Assembly (NCBI RefSeq): GCF_002283555.1
Contig: NZ_MVOI01000006.1
Span: 186,001-250,000 of the forward strand
Length of the DNA stretch: 64,000 nt
Direction: 5' to 3'
Source of the DNA: Rubrivirga sp. SAORIC476
GTDB taxonomy: Bacteria > Bacteroidota > Rhodothermia > Rhodothermales > Rubricoccaceae
Notes under the pieces: model-generated
Databases searched by the model: none
The model's input: the letters and a program-made list of their open reading frames with translations, nothing else
What the model was told of the DNA's origin: nothing
Shown here: positions 17,506-26,149 of the stretch, one piece after another
Position numbering within the stretch: the first letter of the stretch is position 1
Layout of the letters: each line of letters begins with the position of its first letter
Translations under genes and position numbers: made by a program

Positions 17506-19236
17506 ATGGACATCGACCGCGCCGAATTCGTCATCGTCGACACCGAGACCACCGGGTCGCGGGCGGGCGACGACCGCCTGATCGAGATCGGGGCCGCGCG
17601 GCTGGTCGGCGGGGAGATCGTAGACACCTTCCAGCAGCTCATCGACCCCGGCCGCCACGTGCCCAACCGGATCACGCGGCTGACGGGCATCTCGACGGCG
17701 ATGGTCTACGGCCAGCCGTCGGCCTCGGAGGTGATGCCGCGCTTCCTGGAGTTCCTGGGCGACGCCGTGCTCGTGGCCCACAACCTGCCGTTCGACGCAC
17801 GCTTCCTCGACGTGGCGCTCGCCGAGGCGGGCCTGCCGCCGCTCCAGAACCCGTCCGTCGATACCCTGCGGCTGGCCCGGCGCATGCTGTCGTCGCTGCC
17901 CTCGAAGGGGCTCTCCCAGCTGACGAAGCACTTCGGCATTGAGGTCCACGGCCGTCACCGCGCCCTGGGCGACGCCACCGCGACCGCCGAGTTGCTGGTG
18001 ATCCTGCTCGGCCGGATGCGGATCGAGTTCGGCGTCGAGACCGTGGACGACCTGCTCGGCTTCCAGCGGCGACGCTACAAGGACACCCGCCGCGAGCCGA
18101 CGCACCTCAAGAAGATCCGCGAGCAGATCCTGCCGCTGCTGCCCGACCGGCCGGGGGTTTACTTCATGCGCGACAGCCGCGGCTCGGTGATCTACGTCGG
18201 CAAGGCGAAGAGCCTCCGCAACCGCGTCCGGAGCTACTTCACCGGCGTCGAGAACCACGTCCCCAAGACGCGCAAGCTGGTGCGCGACGTGCGCGACGTG
18301 ACGTGGCGCGAGACCGGCACAGAACTGGCGGCGCTGCTGGAGGAGTCGAAGCTGATCAAGAACTACCTGCCGGTCTACAACCGCGCGCTCCGCCGCTACC
18401 GCGACTACCCCTTTATCCGCCTCGACACGACGCACGCGTACCCGACCATCTCGTGGACGCCGCGCATCGCCAACGACGGTGCCGAGTACTACGGCCCGCT
18501 CGGGCGGCGCGGGCAGGCCGAGGAACTGGTCGAGCTGATCGGGCGGCTGTTCATGCTCCGTGAGTGCGACGACAACGTGTTCGCGCTCGGGCGGCCGTGC
18601 CTCTACTCCGAGATGGGCCGCTGCGGCGCGCCCTGCGTCGGCGGGCCCGGTGCCGAGCAGTACGACCTGGAGGTGGAGCGCGTGCGCGCGTTCCTGACCG
18701 GCCAGGACATGGAGGCGGTCGACATGATCGAGGAGGCGATGCGGCAGGCCGCGGCGACGCGCGAGTACGAGGCTGCGGGCTGGTACCGGGACCAGCTCCA
18801 CCGCCTCCAGCGGACGTTCGGCCGCCAGCGCCGCATCGCGTCGGCCGTCCACGAGCACGACGCGGTGCTGGTGGAGCCGCTCGCCCCCGGCTACGAGGGG
18901 CTCGACGGCGGCGCCCAGCTCTTCCTGATCCGCCACGGCCGCCTCGCGGCGCGCGTCGAGATCCCGTCGGACCCCGGCCCCGACGAGGTCGCCGACCTCG
19001 GGGCCGCACTCGCCGAGACGTTCGACCCGGCCGTCTCGGCACCCAGCGCCCACGGCCGCCCCGACGTGGACGAGATGCGCATGCTCGCCAACTGGATGCG
19101 CCTCCACCCCGACGGCGCCCGGCAGGTCCGCTGGCGCCCCGACCTCGACGCGGACGCGTTCTTAGCCGGCGTCCTCGCCGCGGCCGAGGAGGCCGCCCCG
19201 ACGCCCGAGGCGGAGGTGGAGGAGACGGACGACTGA
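17506..19236 (+). CDS. DnaQ-like 3'-5' exonuclease fused to UvrC/Cho-like GIY-YIG endonuclease
   Basis: A 576-residue two-nuclease fusion. Residues 1-185 hold a DEDDh exonuclease domain: DTETTG (Exo I), HNLPFDARFLD (Exo II), HRALGDA (Exo III). From about 213 a GIY-YIG domain follows (PGVYFMRDSRGSVIYVGKA, G217), then the cysteine cluster LYSEMGRCGAPC and a UVR-type helix pair (EEAMRQAAATREYEAAGWYR) that in UvrC binds UvrB. The RNase H-like C-terminal half of UvrC is missing. This is the actinobacterial/Bacteroidota fusion akin to Cho, presumed to act in DNA repair by incising 3' of a lesion. The ATG at 17506 gives the DEDDh domain directly. Confidence 0.93.
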   Translation: MDIDRAEFVIVDTETTGSRAGDDRLIEIGAARLVGGEIVDTFQQLIDPGRHVPNRITRLTGISTAMVYGQPSASEVMPRFLEFLGDAVLVAHNLPFDARFLDVALAEAGLPPLQNPSVDTLRLARRMLSSLPSKGLSQLTKHFGIEVHGRHRALGDATATAELLVILLGRMRIEFGVETVDDLLGFQRRRYKDTRREPTHLKKIREQILPLLPDRPGVYFMRDSRGSVIYVGKAKSLRNRVRSYFTGVENHVPKTRKLVRDVRDVTWRETGTELAALLEESKLIKNYLPVYNRALRRYRDYPFIRLDTTHAYPTISWTPRIANDGAEYYGPLGRRGQAEELVELIGRLFMLRECDDNVFALGRPCLYSEMGRCGAPCVGGPGAEQYDLEVERVRAFLTGQDMEAVDMIEEAMRQAAATREYEAAGWYRDQLHRLQRTFGRQRRIASAVHEHDAVLVEPLAPGYEGLDGGAQLFLIRHGRLAARVEIPSDPGPDEVADLGAALAETFDPAVSAPSAHGRPDVDEMRMLANWMRLHPDGARQVRWRPDLDADAFLAGVLAAAEEAAPTPEAEVEETDD

Positions 19237-19962
19237 GCTGACCTCGCCTCGGAACCCGTTCGCCAGGGGTCGTGTCGTCTCCGTCCACTTGACGCCGACG
19301 TACCCCAGCCCGACGCACCCGACCAGCATCTCGACGACCTCCGAGGTCCACCGGACGCCCATGCGGACGGTAGCGGACGCGACGAAGCCGTCGGCGTAGA
19401 GCTTGACGAACCCGAAGAGAGTGATCGCGACGAGTGCGGTCACCAGGCTACTGGGTGTGGTGAGCGAGCGGAGCCAGTCGGGGGCGTCGTCCAGACGAGC
19501 GGGGAGCGTCAGCAGAAGCCCGACGGTGCCGGCGAGCAGGTAGAGGTACCCCGCGGTGCCCTGGACGCCGTGAAGGTTGTGGAGCGTCGTCTCTCCCTGA
19601 GCGTTGGCTTCGACCAAGAGGCCGGGGGTGGCAAAGTGGAGGAACTGCTGCCCCCAGCTGATCTCTTCCATGGCGACGAGCACCAGGGCGACGCCGAGCG
19701 CGCGTAGGGCGGCCGTCTGCGCGGTCGGCCGTCGCTGGTCGCGCCAGCGCCTCGCCAGGTCGAAGGCGAGGAGCCCACCCAGCAGCAACGTGAGAAACGT
19801 GGCCACCTCGACCACGTGATTCTCCTGCACCCACTGCGTGGCGAGGTCTCGCGTGGAGGGAGCGCCCTGGAGCAGGCCGTACCCGACCAGGAGCAGGAGA
19901 GGCAAGACGGTGCCACGTCGCGTCCGAGCGTCGGGAGCAGAAGTGGACAAATCCGTCGGCAT
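19162..19962 (-). CDS. Polytopic membrane protein, function unknown
   Basis: A 266-residue product with about six transmembrane segments (VLPLLLLVGYGLL, VATFLTLLLGGLLAFDL, ALGVALVLVAMEEISWGQQF, and others). The motif MEEISWGQQFLHFATP with nearby HNLHG is shared with unnamed Bacteroidota and cyanobacterial membrane proteins. The 3' end overlaps the convergent nuclease gene by 75 bases; the reading continues coherently until about residue 240, then becomes arginine- and glycine-rich where it overlaps. Function unknown. Confidence 0.72.
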   Translation of the reverse strand: MPTDLSTSAPDARTRRGTVLPLLLLVGYGLLQGAPSTRDLATQWVQENHVVEVATFLTLLLGGLLAFDLARRWRDQRRPTAQTAALRALGVALVLVAMEEISWGQQFLHFATPGLLVEANAQGETTLHNLHGVQGTAGYLYLLAGTVGLLLTLPARLDDAPDWLRSLTTPSSLVTALVAITLFGFVKLYADGFVASATVRMGVRWTSEVVEMLVGCVGLGYVGVKWTETTRPLANGFRGEVSSVVRLLHLRLGRRGGLLGRGEDAG

Positions 19963-20123
19963 CTCAGAACTCGGAGGGATGCGGGTATCGCCGCTCGCGG
20001 CGACCGGGTATAGTGCCGGTGGTCTCCGAGGCCGTGGAGACGGACGAGTGACGCACCCACCCGTGTGACACGACGGCGCCCGCCTCGCGCGTACCCTGGG
20101 CCCCTTCCCCGACCCCCCTCGTT

Positions 20124-20636
20124 TTGGCTGGCTACCGCGGACACCTCGTCGGCGCGACCGTCTTCTTCGCCGTCTACCTCGGCGTGCTGGTGCTCCTCTA
20201 CTCCGTCGACCAGGCGTACCGCCAGTTCACCGAGGTGGAGCTGATCGCGTACCCGCTCGGCCTGTTCGGCCTGTGCCTGCTATTCGGGCTCTGGCCCGAC
20301 GTGGACACCAACTCGAAGGGGCAGAACATCTTCTACAGCCTGTTCTTCGTCGTCGACGTGGGGCTGATCGTGGCGCGTGAGATCGAGGCGGCGGCGTACC
20401 TGGGCCTCTTCTGCATCCTGCCCGCGCTCGGTAAGCACCGCGGGTGGACGCACACGTTCTGGGCGATGCTGCTCATCCCGAGCCCGCTCCTGGTCATGCC
20501 CTACGTCCTGACGCCGGAGCGGCCGCTGGCCGGGCTGCCGTTCTACGGCGCCGCCGTCGTCGGCTACTTCAGCCACCTCGTGTTCGACGGGATGGTGGTC
20601 CGCCTGCCGAGGAGAAAACGGAAGACCGGGTGGTGA
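20124..20636 (+). CDS. YdjM-like membrane-bound metal-dependent hydrolase family
   Basis: A 170-residue membrane protein resembling the YdjM/DUF457 family of predicted metal-dependent hydrolases. Four or five hydrophobic segments are present, with the family histidine/aspartate motifs GLWPDVDT (about residue 56), KHRGWTHTFW and YFSHLVFDG. The start is a TTG at 20124 because no ATG or GTG occurs in frame upstream or for a long way in. Biological role unknown across the family. Thioredoxin-TPR gene 20667 is convergent, 30 bases away. Confidence 0.8.
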   Translation: MAGYRGHLVGATVFFAVYLGVLVLLYSVDQAYRQFTEVELIAYPLGLFGLCLLFGLWPDVDTNSKGQNIFYSLFFVVDVGLIVAREIEAAAYLGLFCILPALGKHRGWTHTFWAMLLIPSPLLVMPYVLTPERPLAGLPFYGAAVVGYFSHLVFDGMVVRLPRRKRKTGW

Positions 20637-20666
20637 GGAGGGGGCGCCTCCGTGCCCGGCCCTCGT

Positions 20667-21482
20667 TCAATACAGCGACATGTTGAACGCCGGGCGGTGG
20701 GCCTGCGAGACGCGGTGGCCCTCGCCGAGGGTCTGGAAGAGCGCCACGCCGAGCTTGCGGGCGCCGTCGTCGTCGTAGAAGCGGTCGGCGCGGATGGCCT
20801 CGATGAGGCGGTCGAGCGTCGTGTCGAGGTCGTTGGCGCGGAGGGCGGTCAGCGCCGCGACGACGTGGGCGCGGGGCGGGCCGTCGGGCAGCGAGTCGAG
20901 GTCGCGGTCGAGCGCCGTCAGGACGGTGCGGACGGCCTCCGCCTCGGGCGTGTGGAGGTCGCGGACCAGGTCGTGGGCGCGGTCGCGGTCGTCGAAGGCG
21001 AGGAGACGCGCGAGGCGGCTGCGGGCCGCCGCGGCCCAGGAGGCCGTCTCCGCCTCGGGATCGGCGAGCGCCGCCTCCAGTTCGGCGCGAGCGGTGGCGC
21101 GGTCGCCCGCTCCCCAGGCTACCTCCGCCGCCTTGGCGTGGGCGCGGGCGGGCGAGGGGAGGTGCTCGTCGAGCCACTGGCGGAGGATGTGCTCCGGGAG
21201 CGCCCCCGTGAACTCGGCCGCGACGGCGCCGCCGACGAACAGCTTGACGGCCGGGATGCCGCGGATGCCGTAGCGCTGCATCAGCCCCGGCGCCTCGTCG
21301 GTATTGACCTTGACGAGCGCCCACCGACCGGCGGCCTCGGCGGCGAGGCGGTCGAGGACCGGCCCGAGCACGCGGCACGGCCCGCACCACGGCGCCCAGA
21401 AGTCGACGAGGATGGGGCGGGCATGACTGGCCTCGACCACGTCGGCCTGGAAGTCGAGGGCGGGACTCGCAGCGTCGGGCAT
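20667..21482 (-). CDS. Thioredoxin-TPR chaperone (CnoX/YbbN family)
   Basis: A 271-residue cytoplasmic protein. Residues 10-110 form a thioredoxin domain with a complete WAPWCGPCRVLGP active site, followed by a helical TPR-like C-terminal region (AKAAEVAWGAGDRATARAEL, EAETASWAAAARSRLARLLA, and so on). The E. coli protein CnoX/YbbN protects unfolded proteins during oxidative stress and hands them to GroEL; it has SxxC, while here the CGPC dithiol is intact, so the protein may also be a reductase. It runs divergently from the TolB-like lipoprotein gene. Confidence 0.9.
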   Translation of the reverse strand: MPDAASPALDFQADVVEASHARPILVDFWAPWCGPCRVLGPVLDRLAAEAAGRWALVKVNTDEAPGLMQRYGIRGIPAVKLFVGGAVAAEFTGALPEHILRQWLDEHLPSPARAHAKAAEVAWGAGDRATARAELEAALADPEAETASWAAAARSRLARLLAFDDRDRAHDLVRDLHTPEAEAVRTVLTALDRDLDSLPDGPPRAHVVAALTALRANDLDTTLDRLIEAIRADRFYDDDGARKLGVALFQTLGEGHRVSQAHRPAFNMSLY

Positions 21483-21578
21483 GGCGTCGAAAATCGAGGG
21501 AAGGGGGAACGCGCCAGCAACACCGCAGGGCGTGCGGGGTTGGCCGCGATGTCACGGACGCTCTCCTTCCCGGTTCCC

Positions 21579-22778
21579 ATGTCGACCTCTCTGATCCCGC
21601 GTGCGGGACGCTCGCTCGCTCTGCTCGTCGCCGCCCTCGTTCTGCCAGCGTGCCAGACCGTCGGCGCCAACCTCGCCGAAGTGGAGAACGAGGCCGTCGC
21701 CGCAGCCTCCGCGGACCAGCCCATCACGGGCGCTCCGGTCGGCACGATGGCCGAGGCGGACCCCACCGATCCGCTCCGGTTCGAGGGCGAGACGCACCTC
21801 CGCAACATCCGCCAGTTGACCTTCGGTGGCAACAACGCCGAGGCGTACTGGAGCCCCGACGGCACCCAGCTGTCGTTCCAGAGCGACTGGGGCGCCATCA
21901 ACAGCCAGGGCTGCGACCAGCAGTTCGTGATGTCGGTCGCCGAGGGCGCGGGTGAGGATGGCGCGGGCGCCGACCTGGTCTCGACCGGCCAGGGACGCAC
22001 CACCTGCGGCTACTTCCTCACCGACGACCGCGTGGTCTATGCGTCCACCCACGCGGCGGGCCCCGAGTGCCCGACGACCGCCGCGCAGCGCACCGGCCGC
22101 TACGTCTGGGACGTGTTCGACTCGTTCGAGATCTACGTCGCCGACGCCGACGGCTCGAACCCGGAGGTCCTGATCGGCGGGCCCGGCTACGACGCCGAGG
22201 CGACCGTCAGCCCGGATGGCCGGTTCGTCATCTTCACGTCCACCCGCTCCGGCGACCTGGAGCTGTGGCGCTATGAGGTGGCCACGGGCGATCTCCTCCA
22301 GCTCACGGACGAGCTCGGGTACGACGGCGGTGCCTTCTTCTCGCCCGACGGCTCGCAGATCGTATGGCGGGCCTCCCGCCCGACGGGCGAGGCGGCCGAC
22401 CAGTACCGCGCCCTCCTCACCCAGAACGCGGTCCAGCCCGGCGCGCTCGACCTCTACGTGGCCGACGCCGACGGCTCCAACGCTCGTCAGGTGACCACGC
22501 TGCCCGGCGCCAACTGGGCACCGTTCTTCCACCCGTCCGGCGAGAAGCTGATCTTCGCGTCCAACCACCACACCCTCGATGAGGGCGGGCGCGAGTTCGA
22601 CCTTTTCCTCGTCGACCTCGACGGTGGCGATCTGGAGCGCGTCACCTTCAGCGGCACCTTCGACGCCTTCCCGATGTTCTCGCCCGACGGCACGAAGCTG
22701 GTCTTCGCGTCCAACCGCAACGTCGAGCGCACGCCGACCCGCGACACGAACGTCTTCGTCGCCGACTGGGTGGAGTAG
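21579..22778 (+). CDS. TolB-like beta-propeller lipoprotein (PD40 repeats)
   Basis: A 399-residue lipoprotein with lipobox VLPAC (C25) after the MSTSLIPRAGRS leader. Repeated PD40/WD40-like blades carry the signature SPDG: AYWSPDGTQLSFQSDWG, ATVSPDGRFVIFTSTRSG, AFFSPDGSQIVWRAS and PMFSPDGTKLVFASNRN. Six blades would form a TolB-type propeller that binds partner proteins or peptidoglycan-associated components. Two paired cysteines sit in GCDQQF and TTCGYF. I chose the ATG at 21579; a start at 21549 adds a second, poorer signal. No operon partner is evident. Confidence 0.88.
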   Translation: MSTSLIPRAGRSLALLVAALVLPACQTVGANLAEVENEAVAAASADQPITGAPVGTMAEADPTDPLRFEGETHLRNIRQLTFGGNNAEAYWSPDGTQLSFQSDWGAINSQGCDQQFVMSVAEGAGEDGAGADLVSTGQGRTTCGYFLTDDRVVYASTHAAGPECPTTAAQRTGRYVWDVFDSFEIYVADADGSNPEVLIGGPGYDAEATVSPDGRFVIFTSTRSGDLELWRYEVATGDLLQLTDELGYDGGAFFSPDGSQIVWRASRPTGEAADQYRALLTQNAVQPGALDLYVADADGSNARQVTTLPGANWAPFFHPSGEKLIFASNHHTLDEGGREFDLFLVDLDGGDLERVTFSGTFDAFPMFSPDGTKLVFASNRNVERTPTRDTNVFVADWVE

Positions 22779-22815
22779 AATGATGGCAGGAGCGCCCGCG
22801 CTCCAGAACGCAGAA

Positions 22816-22847
22816 AGAGCCCGGCTCGATGGCCGGGACGGCGCTCT
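22816..22847. terminator. Possible hairpin terminator after the propeller gene
   Basis: CCCGGC at 22820-22825 pairs with GCCGGG at 22832-22837, and AGAGC with GCTCT at the edges. It lies 38 bases past the stop; no U-tract. Confidence 0.4.
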
Positions 22848-22916
22848 CCGGGCCATGACGTGTGCTGGCGTCTGAGCCCGCAAGGGAGCACCTTGCGTTC
22901 CTGCATCCTGCGTTCC

Positions 22917-23291
22917 ATGTCGCCCGCCGCCGCCTATCTCCGCGTCCTCTCGGCCTTCGCCGACTTCGACGGACGCGCGTCGCGGGCCGAGTTCTGGGGC
23001 TTCGTCCTCGTCCACCTCGGCGTGACGGTGGTGCTGGCCGTGGCGTCCGCCGTCGTCGGCACCGTGACCGAGGCGGCCTGGGTGGCGGGCAGCGCCGTGT
23101 TCGCGCTCTACGCCGTCGGGACGTTCTTCCCGGCGCTCTCGGCCGTCGCGCGTCGGCTCCACGACACCGGGCGGAGCAGCCTGTTCGTGCTCGTCGGGCT
23201 GCTGCCGGTGATCGGCCTGGTGCTCGTCTACTGGCTGGCGCGGCCCGGCGACCCGGCACCCAACGCCTGGGGGCAGCCTGCGGACGGGTGA
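22917..23291 (+). CDS. DUF805 membrane protein
   Basis: A 124-residue inner-membrane protein. The family signature is clear: an N-terminal amphipathic segment FADFDGRASRAEFWGFVL, then three transmembrane segments, with AVARRLHDTGRSSLFVLVGL between the second and third. DUF805 proteins have no firm function; they are common in bacteria and often sit near phage-shock or envelope genes. The ATG at 22917 gives the standard N-terminus. Confidence 0.9.
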   Translation: MSPAAAYLRVLSAFADFDGRASRAEFWGFVLVHLGVTVVLAVASAVVGTVTEAAWVAGSAVFALYAVGTFFPALSAVARRLHDTGRSSLFVLVGLLPVIGLVLVYWLARPGDPAPNAWGQPADG

Positions 23292-23296
23292 AGAGG

Positions 23297-23330
23297 GAGG
23301 GGCGATGAGCCGTCTGGCCCTCCGCCCCTC
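23297..23330. terminator. Shared hairpin between convergent DUF805 and TonB-receptor genes
   Basis: GAGGGGCG at 23297-23304 pairs with CGCCCCTC at 23323-23330 across an 18-base loop. The position is between the two stops and it could end both transcripts. Confidence 0.45.
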
Positions 23331-23343
23331 ACCCTTCGCCTGC

Positions 23344-25887
23344 TCAGATGCCGAAGCCCTGGTCGACGCCGCCGCCCTGCGGCTGCTGCTGAGGCTGCGG
23401 ACGGTTCTGGTTCGAGCCGAACGTGTAGGTCAGCGTGAACGAGGCCTGCCGGATGGCGGGGTCGAACGACGTGTCGCGGAAGGTGACGCCGTTGTCCGAC
23501 TCGAACTCGAACTTGGCCAGCCCGAACGGGTCGTTGACACGCGCCGCCAGCGAGAGCTGCTCGCTCAGCTTCTGGTTGAGGCCGATGGTCGTGAAGGCGA
23601 AGCCGCTGCGGGTGCCGTCGACCGTCGTCTCGGGGCCGCGGTAGAACATGAAGCCCTGCAGGTCGGTGCCCTCGCGGACCTTCCACTGGAGGCTGGCCCG
23701 CGCGTTCCAGGTCAGGTTCTCCGTGGCCGCCTCGTCCGGGTCGGGGTCCGAGGTGACGGCCTGATAGACGCTGCTCGACACGAAGCCGCGCACCGGGCCG
23801 AGGGCGCCGAAGAGCGTCACGTCCGCGCCGAGGCTCGTCTGCGTGTCCAGGTTCTGCGCCGTGAACAGGTTGATGCCCGTCTCCTCATTGACGATGAATC
23901 GGCGCGAGATCACGTCGGTCGTCCGGCGGTAGAAGGGCGTCAACGTGGCGAAGAACTTGTACTGGAAGGTCAGCTCGTAGGAGTCGGTGTACTCGGGCCG
24001 GAGGCTCGGATTGCCGACGCGCACGAAGCGGTCGTTCGAGAGGTCCGGGAACGGGTTCAGGAAGAACGTCCGCGGGCGCTCGATGCGGCGCGAGTACGCG
24101 CCCTTGATGAGCGTGCCGGGGCCGAACGAGTAGGTCGCGAACGCGCTCGGGAAGAGGCTCTGGTAGGTCTGCTCGCCCGCCGCGTCGAGGTCGACGCCGG
24201 GGTCGTAGCCGTCGGGCAGGGGCGTCGCGAGGTCGAACGTGCGCCGGGCCGTCTCGGCACGGAGGCCGACCTGGACCTGGACGGGGCCGATGGGCCGCGC
24301 GCCCTGGAGGTAGGCCGCGTAGATCTGCCGCGTGTAGTCGAACGCGTTGGAGCGCGCCGCGTCGGGAGCCAGCGTCGCCTCGCTGTCGCCGGTCTCGAAG
24401 CCGGTCGCGCTGGTCACCCACTCGCCGTTGACCTTGCCGCCGACCTCCAGCTTCATGCCGCCGAGCGGGCGCGTGTAGTCGACTTGGGCCGACGCCTCGT
24501 CGGTGGCCTCGTCCGAGGTCTGGCGCTCGAACGGGAAGGGGTCGGTGGCCTCTACGAACAGGCCGAGGTTGTCGTTCTCGACGTGCGTGTAGCGCGTCTC
24601 CACCGCGATCTCGTGGTCCGACTGGGTGCCGCCGCCGCCCCGGGGGCCGCCGAAGCCACCTCGGAAGCCGCCGCGCCCGCCGCCGCCTCCACCGCTGCCC
24701 GCGTCGCCGCCCCCGCCGCCGGCACCGAACTGGCGGCGGAAGATGAGCGCCGCGTCGCCGTTGAGGCCGTCCGTGTCACTGTTCGAGTCGCGGATGGAGT
24801 TGACCGTGCCGCCGTTCGGGAAGGTGTCGAAAAAGGTCGTTGTGGACCCGTTCGCACCGCTCCGGAGGCCCAGCGAGCCCTCCGCCGAGAGCGTCGTGCC
24901 GGGCGCGAGGAGGTAGGCTGCCGAGCCGTTCAGGAAGTGCGACTGGTCCGAGTTGTCGTCGACGCCCGACTGGTCGGTCTCCGTGGGGATGCCGTCCGGG
25001 GGCGCCGTCAGGTAGCGGAAGAGCGAGCTGCGCTCCGTGTCGCGCTCGCCGTAGCGGTAGCCATACTGCCCGTTGAGGTCCCACGCGCCGCGCTGGTAGG
25101 CGAGGTTGGCGCCCGCCTGTCCGCTCAACTCGGTGCCTCCGCCGAACGTGAGGCCTCCCGAGAGGCCTCGGTCGGTCCCCTCCGCGAGGACGATGTTGAC
25201 GATGCCACCCATGCCGTCGGGCTCGTAGCGCGCCGACGGGTTCGGGATCACCTCCACGCGCTCCACCTTGTCGGCCGGAATCTGGCGCAGCAGCGCGGCC
25301 AGGAAGGCCCCCCGCACCGGCACCGGGCGGCCGTTGATCTGGATGACGACGTTCTGGTTGCCCCGCAGCGAGATGTTGCCGTCCGTGTCGACCTCCAGCG
25401 AGGGGAGCGTCTGGAGCGTTTCGATGGCGCTGCCGCCTGCCGTGACGGCCTGCTCTTGGACGTTGTAGACCGTCCGGTCGGCCTGCTGCTCGACGAACTC
25501 GCGCCGGGCGGTCACCTCGGCTTCGCCCAGGACCGCCGCGCTCTCGCCGAGGCGGATCTCCCCGAGTGCCGTCGGCGACCCAGCGGCGACGGTGAAGACG
25601 TCCAGCGGGCGGCTCTCGTAGCCGATGAAGCTGGCCCGCGCGAGGTAGTCGCCCGGCCGGATCGGGTCGATGCGGACTGCGCCGTCGGCATCGGCCGCGC
25701 CGCCGGTCACGAACGACGTGTCGCGGACTGCGAAGATGGACAGGGTCGCCGAGGGCAGCGGCGCGCCAGTCGCGTCGTCGACGATGGTGGCCGTCACGGC
25801 GCCCTGCGGACGGCCCGCGCCGGGCGTCTGGGCGAAGGACGGGGCAGCGGCCAGGAGGCCGACGAGGAAGGCGAACCGAAGGGACAT
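23344..25887 (-). CDS. TonB-dependent outer-membrane protein with CarboxypepD_reg-like and plug domains
   Basis: An 847-residue outer-membrane protein. In order: signal peptide (LLAAAPSFAQT), a carboxypeptidase regulatory-like Ig domain (residues 28-110, AVTATIVDDATGAPLPSATL), a TonB plug (about 125-230, with VERVEVIPNPSARYEPDG and GGIVNIVL), and a beta-barrel of about 600 residues ending VTFRDTSF then ASFTLTYTFGSN. A glycine-rich low-complexity loop lies at residues 389-420. This matches the Bacteroidota OMP_b-brl_3 branch rather than siderophore receptors, and no SusD-like gene is adjacent, so the ligand is unknown. Confidence 0.93.
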   Translation of the reverse strand: MSLRFAFLVGLLAAAPSFAQTPGAGRPQGAVTATIVDDATGAPLPSATLSIFAVRDTSFVTGGAADADGAVRIDPIRPGDYLARASFIGYESRPLDVFTVAAGSPTALGEIRLGESAAVLGEAEVTARREFVEQQADRTVYNVQEQAVTAGGSAIETLQTLPSLEVDTDGNISLRGNQNVVIQINGRPVPVRGAFLAALLRQIPADKVERVEVIPNPSARYEPDGMGGIVNIVLAEGTDRGLSGGLTFGGGTELSGQAGANLAYQRGAWDLNGQYGYRYGERDTERSSLFRYLTAPPDGIPTETDQSGVDDNSDQSHFLNGSAAYLLAPGTTLSAEGSLGLRSGANGSTTTFFDTFPNGGTVNSIRDSNSDTDGLNGDAALIFRRQFGAGGGGGDAGSGGGGGGRGGFRGGFGGPRGGGGTQSDHEIAVETRYTHVENDNLGLFVEATDPFPFERQTSDEATDEASAQVDYTRPLGGMKLEVGGKVNGEWVTSATGFETGDSEATLAPDAARSNAFDYTRQIYAAYLQGARPIGPVQVQVGLRAETARRTFDLATPLPDGYDPGVDLDAAGEQTYQSLFPSAFATYSFGPGTLIKGAYSRRIERPRTFFLNPFPDLSNDRFVRVGNPSLRPEYTDSYELTFQYKFFATLTPFYRRTTDVISRRFIVNEETGINLFTAQNLDTQTSLGADVTLFGALGPVRGFVSSSVYQAVTSDPDPDEAATENLTWNARASLQWKVREGTDLQGFMFYRGPETTVDGTRSGFAFTTIGLNQKLSEQLSLAARVNDPFGLAKFEFESDNGVTFRDTSFDPAIRQASFTLTYTFGSNQNRPQPQQQPQGGGVDQGFGI

Positions 25888-26137
25888 GATGTGGAGAGGA
25901 GCGGGGAGAGCGATAGCCGCTGCAACGGAAGCGGTGACAGAGAGTTGTGCCGATCCTGCGTCGGATGCACGAAGGCGTCATGAACGGCACCGGCGCCAGT
26001 ACGAGCGCGCCGGAGGGGAGGCGCTACGGAGATGGCGCCGCCGGGTTGCCCTCCGGTTCGGAGCCCAGCGAGCGCGGACGCGCCAGAGGCGGAGCACGGG
26101 GCGGGCTGGAGGGCCCCCGATCTCGGCCAGAGACTGC

Positions 26138-26145
26138 TAGCTTGG
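26138..26145 (+). promoter_or_regulatory. TAGCTTGG directly before a start codon
   Basis: The octamer ends 4 bases before the ATG at 26150. If it is a -7 box, the transcript from this gene would be essentially leaderless. Confidence 0.3.
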
Positions 26146-26149
26146 GCGC

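Noticed and set aside
23305-25983. An 892-codon plus-strand frame over the TonB-dependent receptor.
   Set aside because: Antisense shadow: no motif, while the minus strand has plug, barrel and signal peptide.
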